DNA of 64,000 nt from Ephemerocybe angulata (lineage: Eukaryota > Basidiomycota > Agaricomycetes > Agaricales > Psathyrellaceae). The notes under the pieces were generated by a model that was not told where the DNA came from, searched no databases, and worked only from the letters and a program-made list of their open reading frames with translations. Each line of letters starts with the position of its first letter. Within the stretch, counting starts at the first letter, position 1. This document shows, in pieces, positions 35,101 to 47,773 of this stretch. Both the position numbers and the translations under genes were made by a program. The stretch spans positions 1-64,000 of the forward strand of contig JAACJK010000229.1 in NCBI GenBank assembly GCA_013368325.1, read 5' to 3'.

Positions 35101-37773
35101 TCTTCGCGGGTACAATCACCTTCCGCTTCGTTCGCGCGTATGTCGTTGAGCTCATCGAGGATGCCGTCGCGCGATGGGAGTGTGGGTAGCTTGCGGAGTA
35201 CGACGACGACACCAACAACGACGACCTTCGGGTCGAAGTTGAGCGCGAAGTTATCGAGCTCGTCAACGTCGGGGTCGATCGTAGAGACGAGTCTTGCTGC
35301 TACAGCTGCGACGAAGATGGCCGCCGCTGTTGCTGTCGACCAGGTGAAGGTCCAGAAGGTAGAGGACGTGTCGCCACCTCCCCCACCCTCCGCGTCGGCG
35401 GAGAGTACGCGGTCGGGTGAACTCGAGCATCCACCAACGCAAGACGAATCGGGAAAGGGCCCGGAGGAGGACCGACAGGCGATGGATGTTGATGCTAGCA
35501 TCGTGGAGCCCAAAGTGAACGATGCGAGTGGGGTAAGAAAGGATGCGAAGGTCCAGCCAAGGAGAAGTGACATTCACAAGCTAATCGACGCGGAAGTCGC
35601 CATCGTCGCTGCCGACAGCAATGCGAGCGAATCTGGGCAAGGGAATGCGATGGTAGTGGAAGGTCAGAGCCTACCACATCCTGAAGAACCTCCAAAACCT
35701 GAACTTCAGGTCCACCCACCCCCGAAGCCGGAGTCGACGTCGAAGCAGGACGAACAGCAGCAGCAGCAGCATCCCGACCCGGAGTCACACTTACACCCCG
35801 AGCGCGAGCGTACGCCTGAACCGACGAACGCATCTCTTGACCAACCGCAGAAAGTTAGGCTCACGTTGAAGGATTTCGCAGCGCGGAAGAAGAAGCAGAG
35901 AGAGGAGGAGAAGGATCACGTGGAGGAAGGTGTTTCGTCGAACGGAGATGCTGGTGCGAAGGATGGGAAGAATGGCGAGCCGAGCGTTGCTATGTCGCCG
36001 ACATCTCCTTCGATAGCTCTCATGAGCCCACCGTCGGTTCCACCGCTAACGCAGAACGGGGGAGTGACGAAGGAGATCAAGAAGGAGTTGGTGATGCAGG
36101 CCGGGCTTGGGAGTATGGTCATCGACGTCGACGAGATAATGACACCTGCGAACAATGGGGGGATTGACGACGGCGAGATTCCGGGTCTGACTCTGTCACC
36201 GTCGCGCACCATCTCGCCTAGAGGGTCGATTAGTTCACCGGTGGCGACTATCTCGGTACCGACGTCGATGCTTATGAACACGCCCTCATCTACGGAGAAG
36301 AGGAGGGAGAGTGTGTCGTCGGCTTCTTGGAAGTCGCCGCCCACGACAACGACGTCTTCAAGGGTTCAGCCACCATCCTTCACAGGTATCACCGCCAAGT
36401 CGGCGCGGAATCACCCACCCTCGCCGTTCTACGCTCAGGCTCCCCCACCGTCGAGCTCATCGGCCTCATCTTCGCCGACATTTACTCATCAGCAGCGCGC
36501 TCCTCAACCTCGGTCGGGCTCGTCCGTCGCCTCGTCATCAGGTTCGGTCTGGCCGCCTCCACCCTCAGCGACGGAGTCGATCCAGGTTCCCGATGACGAC
36601 GTAGATGCTGTCTCCTTGGGTGATTCAGACGAGGAGAATGCGAGCATCGTTTCCAGTTCGGGTGCAGGAGCAGTTCCGAGCTCGAGACAACACCACGCTC
36701 CTCCGCCTCGTTCGGCATCGTCGCTCTCGATGTCTCAGCCCGATGCGAAGAAACCCCCGACTGGACCTCGGTCGATTGTGGGAAGTCGTCCTATCTCTGC
36801 GGTCACTCCCAGAGCCCGGCCAGATGCGAAGAAACCCCCGACTGGACCTCGGTCGATTGTGGGATCCAGTCGTCCTATCTCTGCGTCTGGTTCGGCCGAA
36901 TCCCAAACGGCGGTGCCCTCTAGAGTAAACGCGACGAAGAAACTTCCTACGGGGCCCGCACATTTGATCAATCCACCAAGGTTTGTGCCGTCTCCAGCTG
37001 TTGAACCCGCTCCTGCGCGAGGTCAGTGGCCACCGGTGGCTCAACGACCGCGCAACCCCGAAGCGCACGTTGCACATCCCGCAGGCTACATGAGAAGTCC
37101 GACTCCCACATCCCCTCCTCATCCTCTTCCCCCTCCACATTCTGCACCGGCTGCGCACAGATTGACGGCTTCACCATCCTATCCGAGGTACGAAATACCA
37201 ACTGCACCGAGGAACCGGGGCTTCAGCGCATCGGGTCCGTCTCGATACCCTGCACAGCATTCGCCTGCGCCCGTCTCCCACTCGCACGTACCTCCGGTGG
37301 GAGGATATGGGAGTGTCAGTGTTACAGACGACGAATATCGGCAGTGGCAGCAGCAGCAGTTCCATCGTCAGCAACAAGCTAGCGCACAGATGTTGCAGCA
37401 TGAACGAGGCGACAACCCTTACGCGGAAGAGGATTGGCAGCGACGTGAGGCTGCGCTTTTGGATGGACCTACGTGGACGAGGGAGGTGGAAGACTTGAGG
37501 AATAGGGAGCGGATACGAGGAGGGTACCGAGAGGCGAACTTGGCACGTCAGAACCGGGCTGCGGAGTGGAGGGAGGAAACTCGGGAGCAGCAGCTCAAGG
37601 AGAGTCGGGTTTTGGAGGAGCAGGTGAAGAGGAGGCTGAGTGAGGTGGCGGCTGGGGGTGGTGGGAGCGGTCCGCCGAAGAGGGGTGGGATGCCGCCTAC
37701 TATGCCAAGGGCGTTCAGGATGGCCCAGCACAAGGATGGGCCGCACGGTGGAGGTGGAAATGGGGGACGATAG
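32169..37773 (+). CDS. Set3-like PHD finger and SET domain protein
   Basis: Exons 32169-33523, 33591-33768, 33832-34179, 34242-34850 and 34916-37773; roughly 1,780 aa. Residues of about 98-144 are a PHD finger (IRCICSITMDDGLSIACDVC, WCHAACFD, WKCWECSP). Residues of about 309-500 are a SET domain of Set3/MLL5 type: RVGCRPNAVLRPVLC in place of the NHxCxPN of active enzymes, then EIVLGWEW and a post-SET CACGAKASDC. Known Set3 proteins scaffold a histone deacetylase complex and bind H3K4me, with no proven methyltransferase activity; the same is inferred here. A long acidic Lys/Glu segment, a disordered Pro/Ser region and a C-terminal charged coiled coil (REVEDLRNRERIRGG) follow. An in-frame ATG at 32271 is an alternative start. 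Exon 3 reads in one frame from 33832, but the donor at 34179 fits another frame, so a short intron or frameshift near 34080-34150 is unresolved. Confidence 0.85.
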
Positions 37774-38311
37774 TGCGTGTAGCGTTACCTTCGGTTTTGG
37801 CGTTGTTTTGCTTTTAATCTTCATTTATAGCTTGTTATCATTCGATAGAGTATCTGGATTGTTTTCTGGGTTCTTTTGAGTTATCTATTCCCCACTCATG
37901 TTGTATCCGTATCCACTACATTTTTTGAAACTAAGCCTCGTTTTGAGCCTTACTGTATCACTGTCCAGCCTCCCTGCGAACAAGGCCGAACGTCGTGGAT
38001 CAATGTTCTCTGTACCAACAGTGTTCGAAGTGCGTCGGTGTGAGAAGAGGTAGCTCATGGAGGCGAATAATATCGACACAGCGCGTTTCTGGCATGTACA
38101 CAGGTTATAATCATAGTCGCTTCAGTATTGGTTTTTCAGGGCTAAATGTAGTGAATATCTAGAACATTGAAACCAAAGTAAAGATTAACAAAACTGGGTT
38201 AGAGGGTCGTTTCAACGGGTTATCAGCGAAAGGAAGTCGGTTGAATGACTTCGATATTTTAGGGCTCCACGACAGCTTGTATCTCCTAGTGCGGCCACTA
38301 GCTACTTCACA
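37774..38311. other. shared 3' intergenic region
   Basis: 538 bp between the converging ends of the Set3-like and F-box genes. T-rich sequence follows the Set3 stop, and nothing else is recognised. Confidence 0.6.
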
Positions 38312-39622
38312 CTACTTATGGCAGCACTCCCAAGTCCTCGAAGGGTTATTTTGCTGAGCTATAAACGATCTCAAGGCATCCATACCGCCGGCCGTGGGTT
38401 CAACGCAGTTAAAAACAGTGACATGCTGCAGACCGGGGAGTAGTAGCTGCTGGTTGAGCGCGGAGTTCCTTTGAAGATTGGAAAGGAAGAAGTCGGAGAA
38501 GAACGGGGATCCATGAACCACAAGGTGAGTCCCTCTCCATGAAGAAAGTATCTCATGCATGGCTGGGGAATATCGTTGGGGTATGTTGGCCAGGGTAAGG
38601 TGCCCAACACATAAAGGGAGTGCGGCAACAGGAGTGGAGAAGGTACATGCGTCCAGCGTCAACTCCATCGGTGCTAGCCTGCCGAGCAGATAGTTGAGCG
38701 CCGTGCTATCTGCTCGCTTGACTGCCAGGCACCTGATGGATGTAACGAGCCAGGGACCGGCGCCACTCAAGGCTTGGTCGACGATAAGCTCGTCAAATGA
38801 TAGTGATTGGAGATGCAGAAGGGAATCGAGGAGGTCAAATAGGCGCTCCATTCTCATGGTTGTGTATCCCTGAGAATTCGGGGAAAGATTTGTGATTGAT
38901 AGAGTGGTAAGGAGCTTGGAAAACCCTTGAGACCTAGGCCAGGAAGAACTAGGTGGAGTGGATGGGATGAGGGGTAGGAGACTCCTAGCCTGAATGGTGA
39001 GGCAAGTGAGCGTCGGTGGATATGTGTACGTCTCTTCGGGTGCGCTATTCCCAGGGGGTGAATGGGTGGCATCGTCGACCACGCAGTGGAGTGTGAGATG
39101 CCTGAGACCTATAATAGACTTCATCTCTGTAATTTCCTCTGCATTGGGCAACGCCGAGCCCCAGTAGGTACAAATACTGAGACTCTCCACCGGCTTCTGC
39201 ATCATTTTGAAGATATCGAGTAACAAGGCCACGACCGCTCTCTCCCTCGCTTTCGACGCCTCTCCGTGGGCAGCAGGCCACCTCCGCCCGAGGTACAGTG
39301 AAAGTGGCTCTTTTCTAGCCCTTTCAAGGTATATAGGGATATGGGACGTCACCAGTGCATCGAGGGTCGGCATGGTATCGTACTGTATGCCGATCGTGGT
39401 CCAGAAACCTGGCTCCTGCACGATCACCGCCCTCCACCATCGACAGACGCCCTCCAGCTTGCCTCTTTCAACGACGGATTGAGCAGCGGTCAGCTTGAAA
39501 ATTTGGGTCAATATCTTGGGATCGAGCTGCTGAATGGTGGGTATTATCCTCTTGGATGATGGGTCCGCACTGCTCCCGAGAGGAAGGAAGGTAGCTGCTG
39601 TGTGACGGAGACGTGCGTGCAT
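38312..39622 (-). CDS. F-box protein
   Basis: A single-exon 436-aa protein. Residues of about 32-80 match the mushroom F-box pattern: LDPKILTQIFKLT, then GVCRWWRAVIVQEPGFWTTI. Next comes the usual LERARKEPLSLYLG stretch and leucine-rich repeat-like segments (LRHLTLHCV, LTCLTIQAR, LTTLSITNL, LQSLSFDEL). Such proteins join SCF ubiquitin ligases through Skp1, with the leucine-rich part choosing substrates; the family is heavily expanded in Agaricomycetes and individual substrates are unknown. The start is the first ATG of the open frame, preceded by a stop-rich region. No intron is needed. Confidence 0.88.
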   Translation of the reverse strand: MHARLRHTAATFLPLGSSADPSSKRIIPTIQQLDPKILTQIFKLTAAQSVVERGKLEGVCRWWRAVIVQEPGFWTTIGIQYDTMPTLDALVTSHIPIYLERARKEPLSLYLGRRWPAAHGEASKARERAVVALLLDIFKMMQKPVESLSICTYWGSALPNAEEITEMKSIIGLRHLTLHCVVDDATHSPPGNSAPEETYTYPPTLTCLTIQARSLLPLIPSTPPSSSWPRSQGFSKLLTTLSITNLSPNSQGYTTMRMERLFDLLDSLLHLQSLSFDELIVDQALSGAGPWLVTSIRCLAVKRADSTALNYLLGRLAPMELTLDACTFSTPVAALPLCVGHLTLANIPQRYSPAMHEILSSWRGTHLVVHGSPFFSDFFLSNLQRNSALNQQLLLPGLQHVTVFNCVEPTAGGMDALRSFIAQQNNPSRTWECCHK

Positions 39623-40795
39623 TGTCTAGAACACGCCCGTTCGTATTAGCCTACACCTCTAGTATGCAGGAGAACAACTGAGGTCTCACCTAAATAGCTT
39701 GGTGAGCGGCAGATGAAACGGCCTTCGGTTGGTGGCTGCACTGTGGCTCGAGGGAGGAAAGAACGAGAGGAAAGTGACTGATACCCATTTCGACCTGTCC
39801 CGGTGTGCTGTCAGCTAAAGTGGGCCCAGAACTATGGAACGAGCGGCCTCGAGGTGAGCAACTTGCCTCCTGCTGTAGTGTAAAGGCGGTCATGACAGGA
39901 TCCTGGGTGACAAATACCTTCTAAGTCGCCGAGCGGAGCTGCAACAGTGCAGACGGTGTTCCGGGTGGCCGAATTCAATTCAAACGATGACGAATGGATT
40001 CTCTGCGTTCGACTTTGAACTTTAATTCCAGCAGCTGCATAACTGGGCTGACACGCTTGGATCCAGCTAAGCCTGAGGTCTTCTTTGAATGGTGTCATGG
40101 TGAAATCCGTATATTGAGTCCGGTGTCAGAGACCGCGGAAAAACGAGGCCAAGTTATTCGACCGTAAACATCTTCCACTGTGGAACAAGGTTCGCCGCCA
40201 TCATGAGCCGACACACACCAGGTAGATAAACGTTCACGGGTGGTCTGTGACCAGGTCAGTCACGACCGAGCTTGCCACCTTAGAGTCGACTTAGACAACT
40301 AACCAGCCAATCCCATCCTTGCTGCACGTAGACCTTGATAAGCCGAACTTGGATAATGGGCGTAGACCGTTGGGATCAACGGTTACGCCCTCAGATTAAG
40401 TGCTCCGAGTCAGCGTTCCAACTCTCTAAAGTGTACGTGTTATAGGCGTATACAAGTCTCTGACTCCTTTTAATATATATGAGACATACAATTAGAGCCT
40501 AAACTGCATAGCTTTATGAGTCAGCAAAGAGCGCCCGCTGACTGAGCAGCATCGAAGCGCCAGGCATCTCAATCGAAACCGCAGCTAAAAAAGGTCAAAA
40601 AGTTTCTCGGGGCCGGATACGTAACCGAAAGGCGTCTCTGTTCCAAGCAAAACTTGAGTTCGAGGAAGCTGGTCTTGAGAAAAATTGGAAATCACATCCT
40701 CGTAAGCGCCTTTCCTCAAATGGTTTAAATTCGATAGATAGATGGCCTTCCTTTCCTCAGAAACAACGCGACACTTTCTATCTCTTCTCACAAAG
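39623..40795. other. divergent intergenic region
   Basis: Promoter region between the F-box gene and the Old Yellow Enzyme gene. Short minus-strand frames (39690-39893, 39832-40098) lack any domain. No clear TATA box was chosen. Confidence 0.5.
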
Positions 40796-42232
40796 ATGTC
40801 TCCTCCTCACAAGCTATTCACCCCTATTCAGGTCGGCAATGTGCTACTCCAGCACAGAGTGGCGCTCGCTCCCTGCACTCGAATGAAGGCGACCAAAAGC
40901 GGTTTCCTCCCAGTGGTTCCTTTGGTGAAGGAGTACTTTTCGCAACGCGGAAGCGTCCCGGGAACCCTGCTCGTCACTGAAGCAACTTTCATTGCTCCTG
41001 AAGCGAGTGGATATCCCTACGTGCCAGGTATCTGGAATTCCGACCATATCAAGGCCTGGAAAGAGGTGAGTTCTCGAAGCGCAGTGGTGGCTTGTGTGCT
41101 TTGTGTGCACGCCCGCTGGATACACGGACGTTGTGCTTAACAATTATCGATAGGTCACCGATGCAGTTCACAGCAATGGCTCGTTCATATTCCTACAGCT
41201 GTGGGCGATTGGCAGGGCTGCACAGCCGAAGTTCCTTGAAGCGCTTGGCATTCCTCACACAGCTGCCTCCCCAATCCGGCTTTCCACTAGGCCCGAGACC
41301 GACCCCGCACCTCGAGCCATGACCATAGAGGAGATTGGTAAATTCCCCAGTCTCTATGCAGCTGCTGCAAAGAATGCCGTTGAGGCTGGGTTCGATGGTG
41401 TCGAGATCCACGGAGCCAATGGGTACTTGATTGATCAATTCCTACAAGACGTGAGCAACACGAGAACCGATGGGTATGGTGGTAGCATCGAGAATAGAAG
41501 CAAGTTTGGGCTGCAGGTTGTCGATGCAGTCGTGAAGGCCGTGGGTCCGGAGAGAACCGCCCTTCGTATCAGTCCTTGGAATCATTTCCAAGGTACGTCG
41601 TCGCATAATTGACTGTTTAATTTGGGACTCGTTTGATTGATTTTTTCTCAAATGTGCAGATATGAGAATGGACGATCCAAAGCCCCAATTCTCTCATTTC
41701 ATTTCAAATGTGGTTGCATCCCACCCGAAGCTTGCCTACCTTCACGTCGTGGAACCTGGCTCGGGGCAATACAGAACTAACCCAAAGTTCCCAACTAGAG
41801 GGGACGAGGAGTCCAATGACTTCCTCAGAGAGATATGGGCGCCCCGCCCTTTCATGTCGTGCGGGGAACACACACGCGAGACAGCTCTCAGGTTTGCTGA
41901 GAAGGGGGATATAGTTGCGTTCGGCCAATTATTCATTTCCAACGTGAGTATCATGGCTCATCCTACAACCTAGACCAACTACTAATACCCACACTCCACG
42001 CATAGCCCGATTTGCCATATAGGCTTCAGCATGATATACCTGTGACTCCTCCGAATCCGAAAACGTACTACACGTACTCTGATCTTGAAGGTACTGAGAA
42101 AGGATATATCGATTACCCATTCTCTGATGAATACTTGCTTGCGCGCACCAATGTCAAGGTATGGTTTTTTATGACTCAAAATGTTCAATCATGACTTACC
42201 TTTAGTTGCAGAACTGGTTGCCGAGGAAGTAA
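40796..42232 (+). CDS. NADH:flavin oxidoreductase, Old Yellow Enzyme family
   Basis: Predicted 388 aa from five exons: 40796-41065, 41154-41592, 41660-41943, 42006-42158 and 42212-42232. All junctions are in frame with clean GT/AG ends. The protein is an FMN-dependent TIM barrel. It starts LFTPIQVGNVLLQHRVALAP, carries LLVTEATFI and HSNGSFIFLQLWAIGR, then the substrate-anion pair and nearby Tyr in HGANGYLIDQFLQD (His, Asn, Tyr). NTRTDGYGGSIENR and RISPWNHFQ follow, with GDIVAFGQLFISN near the end. The family reduces activated C=C bonds using NAD(P)H; physiological substrates in fungi are mostly unknown. An ATG 54 bp upstream (40742) would add 18 residues. The last exon is only 21 nt (NWLPRK). 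Confidence 0.93.
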
Positions 42233-43581
42233 TTGAGCTTATTTAAAGCCCTTCTTTGGCTCCACCTATTCCGCTTTTTCGCCTTTAAAGATCTATAGAT
42301 GATTTTTTAACCCATGTATTACTGACCTGTTCTTTACACACCCGGGTCTTGCCGGCAATCCAAGCCTGGAATGAAAAAATTCAACCGGCCACTCCTCGGA
42401 GCGTCGTGTCGAGTAAAGCCCATGGTCTCTTACTTAATCACTTTATATGACCTTCATAGCTTTTCTCTAGACTCGTGACCAGTGCCGCTCTACGAGGCCG
42501 CAGGCGAAACCTTCGATCCCTCATAGAGGGATCGGTTACAGGTCTAGCTTTTCTCATTGACACGCCTTAGATAATTTATGGTGATCAACGCAAATTGCAA
42601 TATCACTGAATGGATTCCTTCAGTGTCGTTACATCCTCTTACTGCACTCACGGCGGGAAAGAAGTGTGCTGTGTCAAGTATCACAGTTGTGTCACACTTA
42701 AATACCTGGAAATGAATCCGAGTAGCAGCCGTCCTCCAGGCTGAGTGCCGTCCGAGGTCGTCTCAAACGGTGTCACAGGTGCCGTTGAATGCCCATCGTA
42801 TAGTAAGTAGGGGTTGGGATGGTATTGCACTGCGTTTCGCCCGATGAGTCACTAACAGCTTTTTTTGCTGTGAAGTCTTGACCGATCGTTATCAGGCGCC
42901 CGTCTCTTCTCTAATCAAATATAGGAAGTTTCCCCGCCATAGATGATAGTGATCTCCCTCGTGGAAGACCTTCTTTGTTTCAGGAGCTGTTAGACAGCAC
43001 TCGTTCCTGATCCACGTGCATTCCTCTACATATTTAGACGTCAACCTCACTTCGTGTGCAAGGTGGGATTTGTGACTGGTCGTCTCGATTTACCATACAA
43101 GGGAAGAGACGCCAAAACCGCGTGGAGGAAGACTACAATCCATTCTGCCTCCGGTAAAGTGTGAGCGGCTCCGGCAAGACTGCGTTCTGATTCTCATGTT
43201 GGCGAACATCTCATCCGTTAACCATCTGATCAAGATAAATGCCCACTCCTTCTTCGAAGGTAGTGCGCTTTCCGGATACGTCATCTTTGCTCACGAAGAT
43301 GTCCAGGCTAGCACTATAAGTATCGGCGCTGGGCTGTTTCACAGCCCGCACCTTGCCCTTTCATCTTACGCGACGTTCACGTTCAGACTACTAAGTGCTC
43401 CAATGAGGGAAATAGCCGAAGAAATCAAGAAACTGATGGCGGATGAGATTCGGCGTGAAAGCTTCGAAAGGTCAGCAGCATAATAGTATTGGGGGTTGTC
43501 GGCACGCCGCACTAGGACTAACAAAGGGGCCGTATAGATTAAACTATAGTGTTCAGATCTGTAGCATGAGTGAGGAATCAT
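42233..43581. other. intergenic
   Basis: No gene is called. A plus-strand frame of 95 codons at 43196-43483 ends with a charged helix-like segment (REIAEEIKKLMADEIRRESF). It could be a stray exon, but I see no partner exons. Confidence 0.45.
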
Positions 43582-45264
43582 ATGGCAGTATACCTCGCTT
43601 CTAATCCACTCTCTACAGCTCTATTACTCTACGACTACTCGCTGACGTTGTTGGATGAGATCGAGTATATCTGGAAAAATCCATGGAAATGGACGACCCT
43701 ACTCTACGCCTTCTGCAGATACTCACTTCTCGCAAACCCGATATACTTTCTCGCAATATCGAAGGGGATCCATATACCGGTGGGTCTCGTTGGCCTCATA
43801 TCTCATGTAGAACCATCGTTGATGTGAACTCTCGAGACAGTGAGTCCCATTATTATCCAAACTACTGTATGCGTAACCGGCTGTAGGTGTGACGTTGGGT
43901 ACATTCTTGCAGGGGTTCTTAGCATCTTCGGTCACGCAGGGATAATTAGTGAGTATCTCAGATCATTACCTTAGAACTCCCAGAAGTGATTGACAGATGT
44001 GTAGTCGTATGGGGTTTGAGAACGTCAGCCATCTATAATAAGCACAAAGTTGTGTCCCTTCTCCTTGGAGTGGTTGGGTCAGCAGTCCTAATCATGCTAA
44101 TCGTGAGTTCGATATCTTACCTCTATGAAAGTTCGAAGTCCTGATTACGAGAAACTGGGAGATTCGTGCTCCGTTCAACAAGTGTACAGGACCAATCAAG
44201 TTCCAGTGGTGCGTTTCTCAGTCGACACATAGATCAATGACCTGACCTTTGGCTTACGTCCGATGGTCTAGGTGTAAGATCCATCATGTTATGTCCAAAC
44301 GTTAAGCTAATGATTTCCTGCTCTTCTAGTGAGAGGTGGCTTGTCCGCTTGCATGCTTTTCTACGAAGTGTTGGCGTTTCTTTTGGCAGCATTTCGAGCA
44401 TGGAGGACCGTGAGGGACGATATGAAACTCTGGAACAACAAGAGACTATCCTTGAGCTATGTGATCTTCTCGCAAGGTGCGGGTGACCTGTCGTTTTGCC
44501 GGCTCCTTTCGCTGACACCACTATCTAACATTTCTGCGCAGGGCTGATATACATCTCGTCAGTACTCATAATCAGAAACAGTACTCGAGAGACTGAACTA
44601 TATCTCTGATATAGGGCAGTCTTGGCGCTTTCAGTAATGACTCTTTTCCTAAACTTTGTGAGTTCGTACTAAGGCACAAAATCTGATCCTGGGCAGCTCA
44701 CACTTTAACTCCAGCGCGTCAAGTTCTTCCTTTCTCGGATGTTCAGTAGCTTAAAACTACCGTGAGCGCGTAACAGCTTTACATGCCAACCTCTAACGCG
44801 TGTGCCCTAGTCTCTCCGGATTTCTCACTGCTCGATTCCTCATACAACTTCGAAAATGGGAAAGAAGAAAGACGCATGTTGACTCTCTAAACACACTACC
44901 GACCGTGGATATTGTCGCGACCAGCACACGAATCGACTTTAATCACCCTGGTGGTAGTGACCCATCTCACCTTCGTTTAGGCCCATCGGTCATCAAGGAG
45001 CTTGGCCGAGATATAGGACCCCGGCCTACGTCTCTGGACATGACGGATCCGCTTGTCGATGACGACACCGATAGCTTCGAAATTAGACAATCTGGAGACA
45101 CTGATAGGGTGCCCAGGAGTTCGAGTTCTCTATCATTGCCCCAACAGGAAAGTGTCGAAGCCGCAGCATCGGTGGAACAGAGGCGAGTAGTTCCTATATC
45201 CACTCAACCTAGCATGGGCGCTTATGGGTTCGACGTCACTCAGTCCAGTATCAGCTCTATTTAG
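43582..45264 (+). CDS. DUF6533-family multi-pass membrane protein
   Basis: A multi-exon gene. The first exon contains the family hallmark LLLYDYSLTLLDEIEYIWKN followed by PWKW and a Tyr-rich hydrophobic stretch. Clear later exons are 44005-44102 (IVWGLRTSAIYNKHKVVSLL, a membrane helix), 44330-44476 (SACMLFYEVLAFLLAAFRAW, then LWNNKRLSLSYVIFS) and the last exon 44811-45264 (SLSGFLTARFLIQLRKWE, then a long polar cytoplasmic tail). Small exons between them (about 43888-43950, 44150-44210, 44540-44760) are visible but not all boundaries are fixed; the splice after exon 1 is the least certain. The family is restricted to basidiomycetes, is predicted to have six to seven membrane helices, and has no assigned function. 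Confidence 0.8.
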
Positions 45265-45901
45265 CGCATCCGGGAACATGAACAGGAGAAACAGGGGGAA
45301 AGCACCGACGATACCTGAGAACTCCGGGGGGCGGGGACGTTCGACACTGAGCCAGAATGGGGGCTCCAGTCCACGTATATCGATTATAGGTACCCAAAGT
45401 AGTCGGAAGGCGCACCGAGCAGATTAACCAGAATAGATTGATATCATAGATGATTCACGGTATTTTGAGACGTCCCTTGAAACGAGGCGATCCCCCAAGG
45501 GAGAGGATCGACCGCATCACCGGCGTTGCAATCGGGCTCTGTGTGTCTGGATCAGGAAAAGTCTCGGCGCTTATTTGCAATCACGCATCATGATTGCGGA
45601 CGAGCACCGCGTCGCTCAGATGATCGTCTGATGTTGCTCTTCATGATCCATCATATGAATTGAATGATAAGTCCTCATGGGTCTTTGCTACCGTATCCTC
45701 TCTCACTCTCATGGATCAGCAACGCCCACCAGGGCGGGCGCCGAGCTGACCGATGCAAGCGCATGATATCGTCGAAATTCGTACCTCACTGCTCTCTCCC
45801 CAACCACCACATGCCTCCGGGCAGACCCTCGCCCTCTCCCTTGTCTTTGCCACTCTTTTGCGTTTCTTATCTTCCGAATTCCCCTTACCAGCGCTGTTGA
45901 G
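45265..45901. other. intergenic
   Basis: Holds the 3' end of the DUF6533 gene and the promoter of the next gene. Nothing else is recognised. Confidence 0.5.
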
Positions 45902-47221
45902 ATGTCGAAGGTCGTTGTTGACGATACTAATTCTAATGTGAAGTATTCTGGCTATTGGGAAAGCAGCCACGAATACGGCGCTACGGTTCACTCGACGTGG
46001 GACTGGAACTCGAAGGCCACTTTCTCGTTCCGCGGTATGTCCCCTCTTGATAATCCTCCGCCCACCTGACATGTAATCATCGAACTTCAGGTACAAACGT
46101 TATAGTCTATGGCACCATCCCCCAAGGGAACGGAGAAACAGTTCCAATCGCTTTCTCACTCGACGGTGGCACAGCTGTTACGCGCTCGAAGACCAGCGGA
46201 TCGAAGGCTGTCACCAATCAAGTATGGTACGACTCTGGAACAATCGCCGATGCGGACCATACCATCTCCATGATCTACCGATCTGAGGTCGACATGGCCT
46301 TCCAGCTGGATCGTATTGAGTACGTCGAATCAAAGCCTCAGACCACAACGGTTGTGCAAACGAGCACAAGTACGACCGTTGTAACTTACACCTCGACATC
46401 CTCACGAATTTCAACAATTACCACCACTGGAACCTCCATCGTCGCTCCCGGGAGCACCGTCACCACTACAAACACCTCCACATCGACCGCTCTTGTCACT
46501 GCAACTTCGACGATCGAGGCCGTCACCTCCATCACCAGCTCAACGACAAACTCTACGGCCTCTCTCTCCGGATCGTCGTCTGAGTCGACTGGAGCGCCGT
46601 CATCGTCTGGAGTACGGGCAGGAGACGATCATACTGTCACCGCAACGCAGTACATTAAGACTGTCGATGCTCCTGGTGCGACTGACCCATCTGCGAATGC
46701 TGCCTTCACGACTTCAGCATCCGGTGAAGGCCCACCCGTCGGTGCGATAGTCGGGGCTGTCGTCGGATCGCTTGTGTTCATCATCCTCTTGCTCCTGTGC
46801 TTCATTATTATGCGTCGGAGGAGAAAGCAGATGACGGCTTCAGCCGAGCCCAATGGCCGAAATGTATTAGGTGCGTTTTACAGACAAATTATTTCTGCCC
46901 GAACTGACCGACGTGACGCTGGTCGTAGGGGAGCTCAAATACAACGGCATTCGCTCACCCCATAACGTCAACGAAAGCTCTGAGGCGCTGGCCTTCGCAT
47001 CCGCCCCCCACTCATACGGAATCCACACCAAAGCCACCGCCCATCTGCCCCCATATATCCCGTATCAGCACTCGGGACCGCCTTCCACCATGGGATCCGA
47101 GTCCAGCATCTTCAGCGCTGGTGAGGCTACCGACGTCTCGATGCGGCAAGTCTCTTCCTTTGTCGCCGCAGGCTCTGGAGGGGATGAATTTGACGCACCC
47201 CCGGCATATCACGGACAGTGA
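45902..47221 (+). CDS. single-pass membrane protein, beta-sandwich ectodomain and Ser/Thr stalk
   Basis: Predicted 401 aa from exons 45902-46034, 46091-46870 and 46929-47221, all in frame. The N-terminal 130 residues resemble the jelly-roll-like ectodomain common in mushroom proteins (VKYSGYWESS, NSKATFSFRGTNVIVYGTIP, VWYDSGTIADADHTISMIY, MAFQLDRIEYVE). A Thr/Ser-rich stalk of about 120 residues follows. A membrane helix sits at about residues 261-285 (VGAIVGAVVGSLVFIILLLL) with a basic RRRRK stop-transfer, and a cytoplasmic tail ends PPAYHG, a PPxY-like motif. There is no obvious cleaved signal peptide at the chosen ATG, so an upstream exon is possible. The function is unknown; a wall or surface sensor role is only suggested by the layout. 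Confidence 0.82.
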
Positions 47222-47773
47222 GAAGGGTATTCGCACAGGAAAGCGATTTCTTACCCGATTCATACCACCAGTGACCACTGGCAACCCCTCCCCCTACGAC
47301 TCTACCCAACCTATGTTTGGGTCTACTATCCTCTTTCTGTACTACTCTCGTTTACCAATGTCACACTCCTTTTGCTACCCGTCCCAACTCCTGACCCCAC
47401 CAACCTTGTCTCGACACTCGGTTTTTCTGATACCTCTATGCATAGCTTCCGCTACGATGCTTCTCTCCGAGATACACACACTGTAATCCCTGATGAAGGA
47501 ATAGAAGCGGATTAAGGCTTCTCTACTGATGATTAATTTACTGTAGCGAACTGTAGGGAAGGAGCCAGATCTGGACCGTGACACTTTTGAGATGTCGAAA
47601 ACAAGGAACCGGACCCCCGGACGCCGCGACAATTGCCATTTTTGGTATCACCGCCGCAGGCGGGGCGGTGATAGTATGTACTTAGCACCCAGAGAGGCAG
47701 TAATAATAGGATAGATGTACAGCCCAGACCTTGATAGTAGTGATCACTACAGAGGTGTACAATTGCCATTCCT
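47222..47773. other. intergenic
   Basis: 552 bp with no supported gene between the membrane-protein gene and the first of two adjacent transposons. Confidence 0.5.
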